A stretch of 64,000 nt of DNA from Bacteroidaceae bacterium (GTDB taxonomy: Bacteria; Bacteroidota; Bacteroidia; Bacteroidales; Bacteroidaceae). This document shows positions 1 to 8,006 of this stretch, in pieces (within the stretch, counting starts at the first letter, position 1; every line of letters starts with the position of its first letter). Position numbers and translations under genes: made by a program. The stretch spans positions 40,882 to 104,881 of the forward strand of contig JAKSIU010000004.1 in assembly GCA_024398615.1 (NCBI GenBank), written 5' to 3'. A model generated the notes under the pieces. That model ran no database searches. It saw nothing but the letters and a program-made list of their open reading frames with translations, and had not been told where the DNA came from.

Positions 1-1950
1 ATGCCAAGGCTGTGGAAAGTCATTACACCTACAATAGGCGTCATCTCGAACATAGGTCAGGCGCATCAGGAGAACTTCTCGTCCCTCCAGGAGAAGTGCA
101 TCGAAAAGCTGAAACTGTTCCGTGGCTGTGATGTCATCATATATGACGGAGACAACACCCTGATTCAGGATTGCGTGAACAAGACAGTGGTTACCGCACG
201 TGAAATAGCATGGTCACGGAAGAACCAGGAGAAACCACTGTTCATTTCGAAAATTGAACGTGGACAGAATTCCACTCTTGTGGAGTATCGTTTCATAGGG
301 CTGGTTGGAAGCTATACGATTCCATTCACCGATGATGCTTCGATTGAGAACTCCCTGAACTGTCTTGCCGTGTGCCTGTATCTGATGATGACGCCGGATA
401 CTATCGCCAGACGTATGGCCACTCTGGAGCCTTTGGCCATGAGACTTGAGGTCAAGGATGGAAAGAACGGCTGCATAGTCGTTAATGACAGTTATAGCAA
501 TGACGTCTCATCGCTTGGAATAGCTCTGGATTTCATGGCACGCCGTGCGGAAGGAAAAAAATCCGGACGTACATTGATATTGTCTGACATACTTCAGTCC
601 GGATTGTCGAATTCGGAACTGTACAGACGCGTGGCGCAGCTTATTGAGGGCCGTGGAATAGACAAGCTCATTGCCATAGGCACGGAAATAATGCAGTCCC
701 AGAAACGGTTTGCGGTCCGTGAGAAACATTTCTTTGAGACCACTCAGGAATTTCTGAAGTCCGATATACCCGATTCCCTGCGTGATGAAATGGTGCTGGT
801 CAAGGGAGCCCGGGTGTTCCGTTTCGAACAGATTGTGGAGCGGCTTGAGCTGAAGGTCCATGAAACCATTCTCGAAGTCAATCTTCACGGTATTGCTGAA
901 AATCTGGAACGTTACCGTTCAATGCTGTCGCCTGATACGCGCATGGTGTGCATGGTCAAGGCATCGGCATACGGGGCCGGAGCCATCGAGGTGGCGCGTA
1001 CGCTGCAGGACAGAAAAGTCGATTATCTGGCGGTCGCCGTAGCCGATGAGGGCTGCGAACTGCGGCGTGCCGGAATCAATACGGGAATAATGGTGATGAA
1101 TCCTGAAAGGACATCCTTCAATACCCTTTTTGACTGGAAACTTGAACCGGAGGTATATAGCTTCGGTCTGCTTGAGGCGTTGATTCATGCAGCTGAACGT
1201 CGTGGCATTACCGGCTTCCCGATACATATCAAGATTGATACGGGAATGCATCGTCTGGGCTTCCAGCCATCGGATATGGAGCGGCTTGTGAAACGTCTGG
1301 AAAGTCAGAACTCACTGGTTCCCTATTCTGTCTTCTCACATTTTGTGGGCAGTGATTCCAGTGGTTTTGACGATTTCACACATACTCAGGCCGCCCTTTT
1401 CAAACAGGCTGCCGATGAACTGCAGGCCGGCTTCGAACATCACATTATCCGTCATATCTGCAATTCGGCCGGCATTGAGCGATTCCCGCAGTATCATAAC
1501 GATATGGTAAGACTCGGACTCGGACTGTACGGTATAAGTCCACTTGACAACAGTCCTCTTTCCAATGTGTTCACCCTTAAAACTACCATTCTGCAGATCC
1601 GTACTCTTGAACCTTCCGAGACAGTCGGATACAGCCGTCGTGGCGTGTTGAAGCGTACGTCCAGGATAGCAGCCATACCTATCGGATACGCCGATGGACT
1701 GGACCGTCATCTTGGCAACGGGCATGCGTATTGTCTTGTGGGCGGGCAGAAGGCATGGTATGTCGGGAATATCTGTATGGATGTCTGTATGATTGATGTT
1801 ACCGGAATTGATTGCCAGGAAGGTGACAAGGTTGAGATTTTCGGTCCGAATCTGCCGGTCAGCATGCTGTCTGATGAACTGGGAACAATACCATATGAGA
1901 TCATTTCAACAATCTCCACACGAGTGAAAAGAATCTATTACACTGAATAA
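1..1950 (+). CDS. Bifunctional UDP-MurNAc-tripeptide:D-Ala-D-Ala ligase / alanine racemase (5' part missing)
   Basis: This is the MurF-Alr fusion known from Bacteroidetes, cut by the left window edge, so the first ATG is only the first in-frame Met. Visible residues 1-285 or so are the central and C-terminal MurF domains (LVVNDSYSNDVSS-like ligase segment, LILSDILQSG). They add D-Ala-D-Ala to the muropeptide precursor in the cytoplasm. From about residue 290 a complete alanine racemase follows. The PLP lysine lies in MVKASAYGAG near residue 319, the second catalytic Tyr in VGYSRRG near 543, and GYADGLDRHLGNG behind it. One chain thus makes D-Ala and uses its dipeptide. The stop is TAA at 1948-1950. 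The N-terminal MurF domain and its ATP loop are outside the window. Confidence 0.93.
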   Translation: MPRLWKVITPTIGVISNIGQAHQENFSSLQEKCIEKLKLFRGCDVIIYDGDNTLIQDCVNKTVVTAREIAWSRKNQEKPLFISKIERGQNSTLVEYRFIGLVGSYTIPFTDDASIENSLNCLAVCLYLMMTPDTIARRMATLEPLAMRLEVKDGKNGCIVVNDSYSNDVSSLGIALDFMARRAEGKKSGRTLILSDILQSGLSNSELYRRVAQLIEGRGIDKLIAIGTEIMQSQKRFAVREKHFFETTQEFLKSDIPDSLRDEMVLVKGARVFRFEQIVERLELKVHETILEVNLHGIAENLERYRSMLSPDTRMVCMVKASAYGAGAIEVARTLQDRKVDYLAVAVADEGCELRRAGINTGIMVMNPERTSFNTLFDWKLEPEVYSFGLLEALIHAAERRGITGFPIHIKIDTGMHRLGFQPSDMERLVKRLESQNSLVPYSVFSHFVGSDSSGFDDFTHTQAALFKQAADELQAGFEHHIIRHICNSAGIERFPQYHNDMVRLGLGLYGISPLDNSPLSNVFTLKTTILQIRTLEPSETVGYSRRGVLKRTSRIAAIPIGYADGLDRHLGNGHAYCLVGGQKAWYVGNICMDVCMIDVTGIDCQEGDKVEIFGPNLPVSMLSDELGTIPYEIISTISTRVKRIYYTE

Positions 1951-1969
1951 ATATTTGTACTGGATTTCT

Positions 1970-2047
1970 AAAACGGAAAACTTTTTAATGTAAGAAAAAA
2001 CGCAAACAATTGAATTTTAGGGTTATACATTGTTAAAACGGAAAACT
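1970..2047 (+). repeat. Direct repeat pair upstream of nrdJ
   Basis: The 13-mer AAAACGGAAAACT occurs at 1970-1982 and again at 2035-2047, 65 bp apart, in the AT-rich gap between murF-alr and nrdJ. Two widely spaced identical copies could be protein-binding sites, but nothing else supports an operator. Confidence 0.45.
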
Positions 2048-2107
2048 CTTCAAATTCGGTTGATAACTTTATTTCTAATTTTTCTTTATCGTCTGCAAAT
2101 TTGTTGA

Positions 2108-2115
2108 TACATTTG
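2108..2115 (+). promoter_or_regulatory. Possible -7 element for nrdJ
   Basis: TACATTTG matches the Bacteroidetes -7 consensus TAnnTTTG. No good TTTG lies 19-21 bp upstream, so this is only a weak candidate. If it is used, transcription would start near 2122, inside the 5' arm of the hairpin described next. Confidence 0.3.
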
Positions 2116-2159
2116 CTCCGCTTTCCCGCTACAGGCGGGCAAGATTATTTTTGTGGAGC
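2115..2159 (+). promoter_or_regulatory. Two-tier stem-loop in the nrdJ 5' leader
   Basis: An outer stem GCTCCGC (2115-2121) pairs with GTGGAGC (2153-2159), with one G-U pair. It encloses a perfect inner hairpin CCCGC (2125-2129) / GCGGG (2135-2139) with a five-base loop, plus an asymmetric T-rich internal loop. It ends 27 bp before the nrdJ ATG. It is too small for a cobalamin riboswitch and I see no B12 box. It could be a cis-regulatory RNA or a remnant terminator of murF-alr. Confidence 0.45.
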
Positions 2160-2186
2160 TGACAAACAACAAATAACAAAAAAATA

Positions 2187-4775
2187 ATGGCAGACGGCAA
2201 ACAGACTTATTCGTTTGATGAAGCGTTCAAGGCTTCGGTTGAATACTTTGGCGGCGACGAACTGGCTGCGAAAGTATGGGTTAACAAGTATGCGGTAAAG
2301 GATTCGTTCGGCAACATTTATGAGAAGACTCCCGATGACATGCATTGGAGAATTGCCAACGAGATTTCACGGGTAGAGGCAAAGTACGCCAATCCTCTGG
2401 ATGCTCAGAGAATCCATGACCTGCTTGAAGGTTTCAAGTACATTGTTCCTCAGGGAAGTCCGATGACAGGTATAGGCAACAATTATCAGATTGCCTCCCT
2501 TTCCAACTGTTTCGTGATCGGCAATGAGGGTTCATCGGACTCTTATGGTGCAATCATGAAAACCGACGAGGAGCAGGTCCAGCTCATGAAACGTCGTGGT
2601 GGAGTGGGACATGATCTGTCGCACATCCGTCCGAAAGGTTCTCCCGTCAAGAATTCTGCTCTTACATCAACCGGTCTGGTGCCCTTTATGGAGCGTTTCT
2701 CCAATTCGACCCGTGAAGTCGCTCAGGATGGCCGTCGCGGTGCGCTTATGCTGAGCGTTTCCATCAAGCACCCGGATTCGGAATCGTTCATTGATGCCAA
2801 GATGACCAGTGGCAAGGTTACCGGTGCCAACGTGTCGGTAAAGATCGATGATGCATTCATGCAGGCTGCTGTTGAAGGCAAACCATATATGCAGACCTAT
2901 CCCATAGATTCAGATCAGCCTAAGTATACACGTGAGGTGGATGCCCAGGAACTTTGGAAGAAGATTGTCCACAACGCCTGGAAGAGTGCAGAACCGGGCG
3001 TGTTGTTCTGGGATACCATACTTAGGGAATCAGTGCCTGACTGCTATGCCGATCTTGGCTTCCGTACTGTCAGCACCAACCCCTGTGGTGAAATACCGCT
3101 TTGTCCCTATGACAGTTGCCGTCTTCTGGCCATAAACCTTTATTCTTATGTGAAGAATCCATTCACGCCTGAGGCAAGTTTCGATTTCGACCTGTTCCGC
3201 CAGCATGTGGCAGTAGCCCAGCGTATTATGGATGACATCATTGATCTGGAAATCGAAAAGATTGAAATGATCCAGGCCAAGATAGCAAGCGATCCGGAAA
3301 ACGATGAGACAAAATATACTGAAAAACGTCTGTGGGAGAAGATAATGCGCAAGAGCCTTATGGGCCGTCGTACAGGTGTCGGCATTACCGGCGAAGGCGA
3401 CATGCTGGCTGCTATGGGACTGCGCTATGGTACAGATGAAGCTACTCAGTTTGCAGAAAGTGTCCAGCGTACTCTTGCCCTTGCCGCATACCGTTCTTCA
3501 GTAGACATGGCCCGTGAACGTGGCGCATTTGAGGTCTTTGACTGGAAGCGTGAAAAGGACAATCCCTTCATCATGCGTATCAAGGAGGCCGATGGACAGC
3601 TTTATCAGGACATGAAGAAGTACGGACGTCGTAATATTGCATGTCTGACCATTGCTCCGACCGGTACTGTAAGTCTCATGACCCAGACTACTTCAGGACT
3701 GGAGCCTGTGTTCATGCCGGTTTACAAGCGTCGTCGCAAAGTCAACCGCGATGATGAGAACGCCAACGTCACTTTCACCGATGAAAACGGCGATTCCTTT
3801 GAGGAATTCGTTGTGTTCCACCATAAGTTCGTGGATTGGATGAAGGCTAATGGAATCGATCCCGCCCAGAACTTCACACAGGAACAGATTGACGAGCTTG
3901 TTGCCCGTTCCCCATATTACAAGGCAACAGCCCAGGATGTTGACTGGCTCAATAAGGTGCGCATGCAGGGTCGTCTGCAGAAGTGGGTTGACCATTCAAT
4001 CAGCGTTACCATCAATCTTCCAGCCGATGTGACGGAAGAACTTGTCGGCCAGCTGTATGTAGAGGCATGGAAGAGTGGCTGTAAGGGATGTACTGTATAT
4101 CGTGAAGGTTCACGTGATGGAGTTCTTGTTGACCTGAAGGGAGAGAAGAAGGATGCTTCAAAGGATCCGTCCAAGAAAGATGCCAAGGAACCCCTTATGG
4201 CTCCAGGCGACTGCCATCCCCGTGAAGTCGTTGAAACCCGTCCGCGTATTCTAGAGGCCGATGTTGTCCGCTTCCAGAACAATAAGGAGAAATGGGTGGC
4301 CTTTGTCGGTCTGCTCAATGGCCGTCCATACGAAATCTTTACCGGTTTTCAGGATGATGAGGAAGGTATTGCTCTTCCAAAGACCGTGGAACGTGGTCTT
4401 ATCATCAAAAACATCGATGAAAACGGCAATAAGCGTTATGATTTCCAGTTTGTGAACAAACGTGGATATAAGGTGACAATTGAAGGTCTGAGCGAAAAGT
4501 TCGATAAGGAATATTGGAATTATGCCAAGCTTATTTCAGGCGTGCTCCGTTATCAGATGCCTATTGACCTGTGTATGAAACTTATTGCATCCCTGGATCT
4601 GGGCAGTGAGAACATCAATAACTGGAAGAATGGTGTTGAGCGTGCATTGAAGAAATACGTTCAGGACGGCACTGCTGTTTCAGGTGAAAAGTGTTCCGTA
4701 TGCGGTTCTGAATCCCTTGTCTATCAGGAGGGATGTCTGATATGTAAAAACTGCGGATCTTCACGCTGCGGGTAA
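2187..4775 (+). CDS. nrdJ: Adenosylcobalamin-dependent ribonucleotide reductase (class II)
   Basis: An 862-residue class II ribonucleotide reductase that converts ribonucleotides to deoxyribonucleotides with a B12-generated thiyl radical, independent of oxygen. Visible marks are the redox/substrate Cys segment SLSNCFVIG (about residue 105), the radical-site loop STNPCGEIPL (about 300), LAINLYSYV, and the substrate-binding APTGTVSLM (about 490). A TSCPD-type domain covers roughly 680-810. The C-terminus is Cys-rich (CSVC, CLICKNC, SSRCG) and probably relays electrons or binds zinc. The ATG follows an A-rich leader (aacaaaaaaata) typical of Bacteroidetes starts. folB begins one base after the stop, so the two are likely co-transcribed. 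No cobalamin riboswitch was found upstream. Confidence 0.95.
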   Translation: MADGKQTYSFDEAFKASVEYFGGDELAAKVWVNKYAVKDSFGNIYEKTPDDMHWRIANEISRVEAKYANPLDAQRIHDLLEGFKYIVPQGSPMTGIGNNYQIASLSNCFVIGNEGSSDSYGAIMKTDEEQVQLMKRRGGVGHDLSHIRPKGSPVKNSALTSTGLVPFMERFSNSTREVAQDGRRGALMLSVSIKHPDSESFIDAKMTSGKVTGANVSVKIDDAFMQAAVEGKPYMQTYPIDSDQPKYTREVDAQELWKKIVHNAWKSAEPGVLFWDTILRESVPDCYADLGFRTVSTNPCGEIPLCPYDSCRLLAINLYSYVKNPFTPEASFDFDLFRQHVAVAQRIMDDIIDLEIEKIEMIQAKIASDPENDETKYTEKRLWEKIMRKSLMGRRTGVGITGEGDMLAAMGLRYGTDEATQFAESVQRTLALAAYRSSVDMARERGAFEVFDWKREKDNPFIMRIKEADGQLYQDMKKYGRRNIACLTIAPTGTVSLMTQTTSGLEPVFMPVYKRRRKVNRDDENANVTFTDENGDSFEEFVVFHHKFVDWMKANGIDPAQNFTQEQIDELVARSPYYKATAQDVDWLNKVRMQGRLQKWVDHSISVTINLPADVTEELVGQLYVEAWKSGCKGCTVYREGSRDGVLVDLKGEKKDASKDPSKKDAKEPLMAPGDCHPREVVETRPRILEADVVRFQNNKEKWVAFVGLLNGRPYEIFTGFQDDEEGIALPKTVERGLIIKNIDENGNKRYDFQFVNKRGYKVTIEGLSEKFDKEYWNYAKLISGVLRYQMPIDLCMKLIASLDLGSENINNWKNGVERALKKYVQDGTAVSGEKCSVCGSESLVYQEGCLICKNCGSSRCG

Positions 4776-4776
4776 T

Positions 4777-5148
4777 ATGCGCATCTCTGATCAGAAAATA
4801 TCACTTTGCGGTCTGCGGTTCTACGCCTATCATGGTGTGGAACCGCAGGAGCGCATTGTAGGCGCATGGTATAATGTCGATCTGATTTTGAATGTCAAGG
4901 TTGATGCCTCTCTCGAATCAGACAATCTGTCTCATACCGTGAATTATGCTCAAGCCTCAAGAATAATAGCAAGTGAAATGGAGATACCTCACGCTCTTAT
5001 CGAGTCGTTGACCTGGTCTATTGTCCAAAGACTGATGGATGAACTGGAACTTGTAACCGGTTTGGAAATCAAGGTATCGAAATTGAATCCTCCAGTTTGT
5101 GCACCTTGTGAGAGTGCATCATTCTCTCTTGTTGTCAGCAGAGATTGA
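4777..5148 (+). CDS. folB: Dihydroneopterin aldolase
   Basis: This 123-residue protein has the normal length of FolB, which cleaves dihydroneopterin to hydroxymethyl-dihydropterin and glycolaldehyde in folate synthesis. The N-terminus ISLCGLRFYAYHGVEPQER carries the pterin-site Tyr-His pair typical of the family. LSHTVNYA and ALIESLTW supply the conserved tunnel-fold residues, with a Glu acting in pterin binding. The ATG lies one base after the nrdJ stop. The stop TGA (5146-5148) directly abuts the dnaA stop on the other strand with no spacer, so no separate terminator fits between them. Confidence 0.93.
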   Translation: MRISDQKISLCGLRFYAYHGVEPQERIVGAWYNVDLILNVKVDASLESDNLSHTVNYAQASRIIASEMEIPHALIESLTWSIVQRLMDELELVTGLEIKVSKLNPPVCAPCESASFSLVVSRD

Positions 5149-6549
5149 TCAGCAGCGGAGACTGCTTTCAATGTTTTCTATATCGGCCCTGAAACTCTTG
5201 TCCACCTGAATCTGGTCGCGTACGGCACCGAATGCGTGAAGAACGGTTGCATGATCGCGTTTACCTATGCGTGCTCCAATCTTTGAAGTCGACATGTCCA
5301 GATATTTGTTGGCGAGGAACATGCTAATCTGCCTGGCTTGTACAACCTCATGCTTGCGTGATTTTGATTGAATCAGATCGGGGCTGAGATTGTAGTAATC
5401 GCAGACTTTGCTTATGATGTTGTCAATGGTGACGGGTTTACGTTCATAGCTTTGCGATTTTTCAAGCACGCGTCTTGCCAGATCAAGGTCAATGTCTTTT
5501 CCGTAGATGGTAGAATGGGCCATTATGGCAACAATCACACCTTCCAGATCCCTGACATTATCAGTGACGTTTTCTGCAATGTAATTGATTACCGTTTGAG
5601 GAAAATCCAATCCTTCCCTTCTCGTCTTTTCCTTGAGAATGTCTACTCTCAGCTCAAAGTCAGGTCTTTCCAATTCTGCAACAAGCCCCCATTTGAATCT
5701 GGTCACAAGCCTTTCTTCAAGATCCTTCATGTCTTTTGGCGGACGGTCACTTGTCATTATTATCTGCTTGTGGTTGAGGTGCAGGTGGTTGAATATGTGG
5801 AAGAATGTGTTCTGGGTCTTTGCCTGGCCAGCCATTTCCTGCATGTCATCTATAATCAGGACATCTATGGTCTGATAGAAATGGATGAAGTCGTTGATGG
5901 TGTTGTTCCTGACCGAATCCACATATTGGACCATGAAGAGATGTGCCGATACGTACAGGACTCTAAGTTCCGGATGCAGTTCACGAACCTTCATGCCGAT
6001 GGCATTCACAAGGTGGGTCTTGCCAACTCCCGATGCGCCATAAAGGAACATGGGATTGAATGCTGTGCCAGCCGGATTGAGTGCGATGGTTTCGGCTGCA
6101 GTTCTTGCAAGTCTGTTGCTGCTTCCCTCAACAAAATTATCAAAACGATACTTGTTGTCAAGATTGGGATTCAGGTCCTGAACCAAAGGTGCATTGGATT
6201 GATCCGGTGCTTTATTGTCAGCTGATTCGGTTTTCCTGATATCTGTATTTGTAAGGTTTTGTGAACTCTCATTCCTTGACAGCCCGTTTTCCTTATCTGT
6301 AACAATCCGATATGAAAGCTGGACTCCACGTCCGAATATCTTGGTTAGCGCTGCTTTGATTACACCCAGGCAGTTCTGCTCCAGATATTCATATACGAAA
6401 CCGCTTGGAACCTGGATTGTCAGCTCGCCGTTTTCAAATGAAATGGGTACGATTACAGTGAACCATGCATCGAAAACACTTTCCGATACATTGTCCCGGA
6501 TGAACCCGAGGCACTGCTCCCATTTTGAATTCAGCTCTGCTGTTGACAT
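5149..6549 (-). CDS. dnaA: Chromosomal replication initiator DnaA
   Basis: A 466-residue DnaA of normal length and domain order. Domain I (about 1-85, KWEQCLGFIRDNVSESVFDAWF) binds helicase and other DnaA. A variable domain II follows (about 86-130). Domain III is AAA+, with Walker A GASGVGKTH near residue 170 and Walker B VLIIDDMQ near 235. Domain IV has the DnaA signature DHATVLHAFGAV for box binding. It starts oriC melting in the cytoplasm. dnaN and recF are not next to it: a reductase gene lies downstream and a cell-wall amidase beyond its promoter. A -33/-7 promoter is visible just upstream. Confidence 0.97.
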   Translation of the reverse strand: MSTAELNSKWEQCLGFIRDNVSESVFDAWFTVIVPISFENGELTIQVPSGFVYEYLEQNCLGVIKAALTKIFGRGVQLSYRIVTDKENGLSRNESSQNLTNTDIRKTESADNKAPDQSNAPLVQDLNPNLDNKYRFDNFVEGSSNRLARTAAETIALNPAGTAFNPMFLYGASGVGKTHLVNAIGMKVRELHPELRVLYVSAHLFMVQYVDSVRNNTINDFIHFYQTIDVLIIDDMQEMAGQAKTQNTFFHIFNHLHLNHKQIIMTSDRPPKDMKDLEERLVTRFKWGLVAELERPDFELRVDILKEKTRREGLDFPQTVINYIAENVTDNVRDLEGVIVAIMAHSTIYGKDIDLDLARRVLEKSQSYERKPVTIDNIISKVCDYYNLSPDLIQSKSRKHEVVQARQISMFLANKYLDMSTSKIGARIGKRDHATVLHAFGAVRDQIQVDKSFRADIENIESSLRC

Positions 6550-6909
6550 CTTGAAAGGTGCTGATTATTCTGTCAGCGATGCAAAATTGGGAATCTTATT
6601 TCAAATGGCAAAATGCCAAAAGTCAGGCTATTTTTCAGGCATTTGTAATCAACTGATAATGAAATACTTCCGTTATCTTTACAATTGTGTTGAAAACTGC
6701 ATGTTGCATTTTACTAAATGCTTGCAAATGAGAATGATAGCCTGTTGATAACTTCTTTGGAAATATTATATACAAGGTCCTGAATTGCGTTTTGACAAGT
6801 TCCTAACCGCTTTTTTAAAAGCGATATGTTAATTGTCAATGACCGGTAATAATTAGACGAAATCTAAATTAAGGAGCCTTGGATAATAAGACAGAGCAGA
6901 GAAGTGATA
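6550..6909. other. AT-rich gap upstream of dnaA; possible replication-related site
   Basis: These 360 bp hold no credible gene. They contain the dnaA promoter (6582-6612), a DnaA-box-like 9-mer at 6743-6751 (TTATCAACA on the minus strand, one change from TTATCCACA), an AT-rich run near 6760-6775, and a perfect 7-bp hairpin CGCTTTT/AAAAGCG at 6808-6823. One box is not enough to call an origin; it may serve dnaA autoregulation. Confidence 0.35.
6582..6612 (-). promoter_or_regulatory. Promoter of dnaA
   Basis: On the minus strand TTTG (6609-6612) is followed after 19 bp by CAATTTTG (6582-6589), seven of eight matches to TAnnTTTG. The predicted start near 6575 leaves a leader of about 25 nt before the dnaA ATG. 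Confidence 0.55.
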
Positions 6910-8001
6910 CTATTTCGCAGTTACTCTTTTGCCGTTCTTGAACTGAACCAGAAAGGCATCGGGAAACCGGGACTTTACGCTTTTCAGATATTCCGTAACC
7001 TTCTTCTTGTCTGTATCATCTCCACACGTATATTTGAACAGCCCTCCTTCTTCGTAGCAGGAGCAGTTCTTCAGACCGGCAATACGATTGTCGTTGGTCG
7101 GAAGCTTCTTTTCGGATGTCATGAACTGAATCTTCCATACAATCTCATCGCTGCTTGTAGTGTTGGTATAATTTACTTTATCAGACTGGCTGTCCTTGCT
7201 GGTGCCATATTGCACGGATTTTGATTCAAGTTCCCTGTGATAGGAAAGATAGTCTTCAAAAGCCTTTTCAAGACTTTCTGCCATTTTTGTCACTCCCTGG
7301 CTTGATGTGAGGTACCGGCACTCTTCCTGATTGGAGATGAATCCGAGTTCGACCAGTATGCTTGGCATACTGTTCTTCCAAAGGACAAGATATCCGGCCT
7401 GGTGAACTCCCCGATTGGGACGTGATGCATATGTGGCCATACGCTTCTGCGCGAATTCGGCCATTTTGAGACTTTCCTTCTGATGCTCGTTCTGCATGAA
7501 TTCAAAAATGATCATGCTTTCGGGGCTGTTGGGGTCATAACCTTCGTAATGCGCTTCATAATCAGCCTCAAGCATGATGGCACTGTTTTCGGCCAGTGCC
7601 ACATTCAGATTTGCTGAAGTCCGGTTTTCTTCTACGCCCAGAAGATATGTTTCAGCGCCTCTTGCGCTTTTGTTGTTATTGGCATTGGTGTGGATGGAAA
7701 TGAACATGTCGGCGTCGGCCTCATTCGCAATCTCGGCGCGACGGTAGAGCTCAACGAACACATCGGTCTTTCTGGTATAGATGACCCGGACGTTACTGCA
7801 TTTCTTTTCAATCAGTTCTCCCATTTTCAGGGCTACTGCCAGGTTGATTGTCTTTTCCTGATTCTTGCCGTTGACTGCTCCAGGATCTTTTCCGCCATGT
7901 CCGGCATCTATTACCAGTACAAACTCGTTGCCGTTTCCCGGTGCTGAAAAAACATTCAAGCCAATCAGCAGAGCTAATGTTATGATAGCAAGTTTCTTCA
8001 T
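6910..8001 (-). CDS. N-acetylmuramoyl-L-alanine amidase (Amidase_3)
   Basis: A 363-residue exported zinc amidase that cuts the bond between N-acetylmuramate and L-Ala in peptidoglycan, as in daughter-cell separation. The start MKKLAIITLALLIGLNVFSA is a signal peptide. Zinc and catalytic residues are visible: His in VIDAGHGGKDPG (about 37), Glu in RRAEIANEA, His in FISIHTNAN, and the catalytic Glu in SILVELGFISNQEE (about 218). The last 90 residues resemble a SPOR-like peptidoglycan-binding tail (VWKIQFMTS, AFLVQFKNGKR), which is an inference. It is the third gene of a minus operon, five bases after the TolB-like gene. Confidence 0.9.
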   Translation of the reverse strand: MKKLAIITLALLIGLNVFSAPGNGNEFVLVIDAGHGGKDPGAVNGKNQEKTINLAVALKMGELIEKKCSNVRVIYTRKTDVFVELYRRAEIANEADADMFISIHTNANNNKSARGAETYLLGVEENRTSANLNVALAENSAIMLEADYEAHYEGYDPNSPESMIIFEFMQNEHQKESLKMAEFAQKRMATYASRPNRGVHQAGYLVLWKNSMPSILVELGFISNQEECRYLTSSQGVTKMAESLEKAFEDYLSYHRELESKSVQYGTSKDSQSDKVNYTNTTSSDEIVWKIQFMTSEKKLPTNDNRIAGLKNCSCYEEGGLFKYTCGDDTDKKKVTEYLKSVKSRFPDAFLVQFKNGKRVTAK

Positions 8002-8006
8002 ATGAA

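Noticed and set aside
1951-2186. Cobalamin riboswitch before nrdJ
   Set aside because: No B12-box sequence and the leader is too short; only a small two-tier stem is present.
5368-6225. Long plus-strand open frame of 285 codons inside dnaA
   Set aside because: It lies entirely antisense to a clear dnaA with all its motifs; the translation has no domain.
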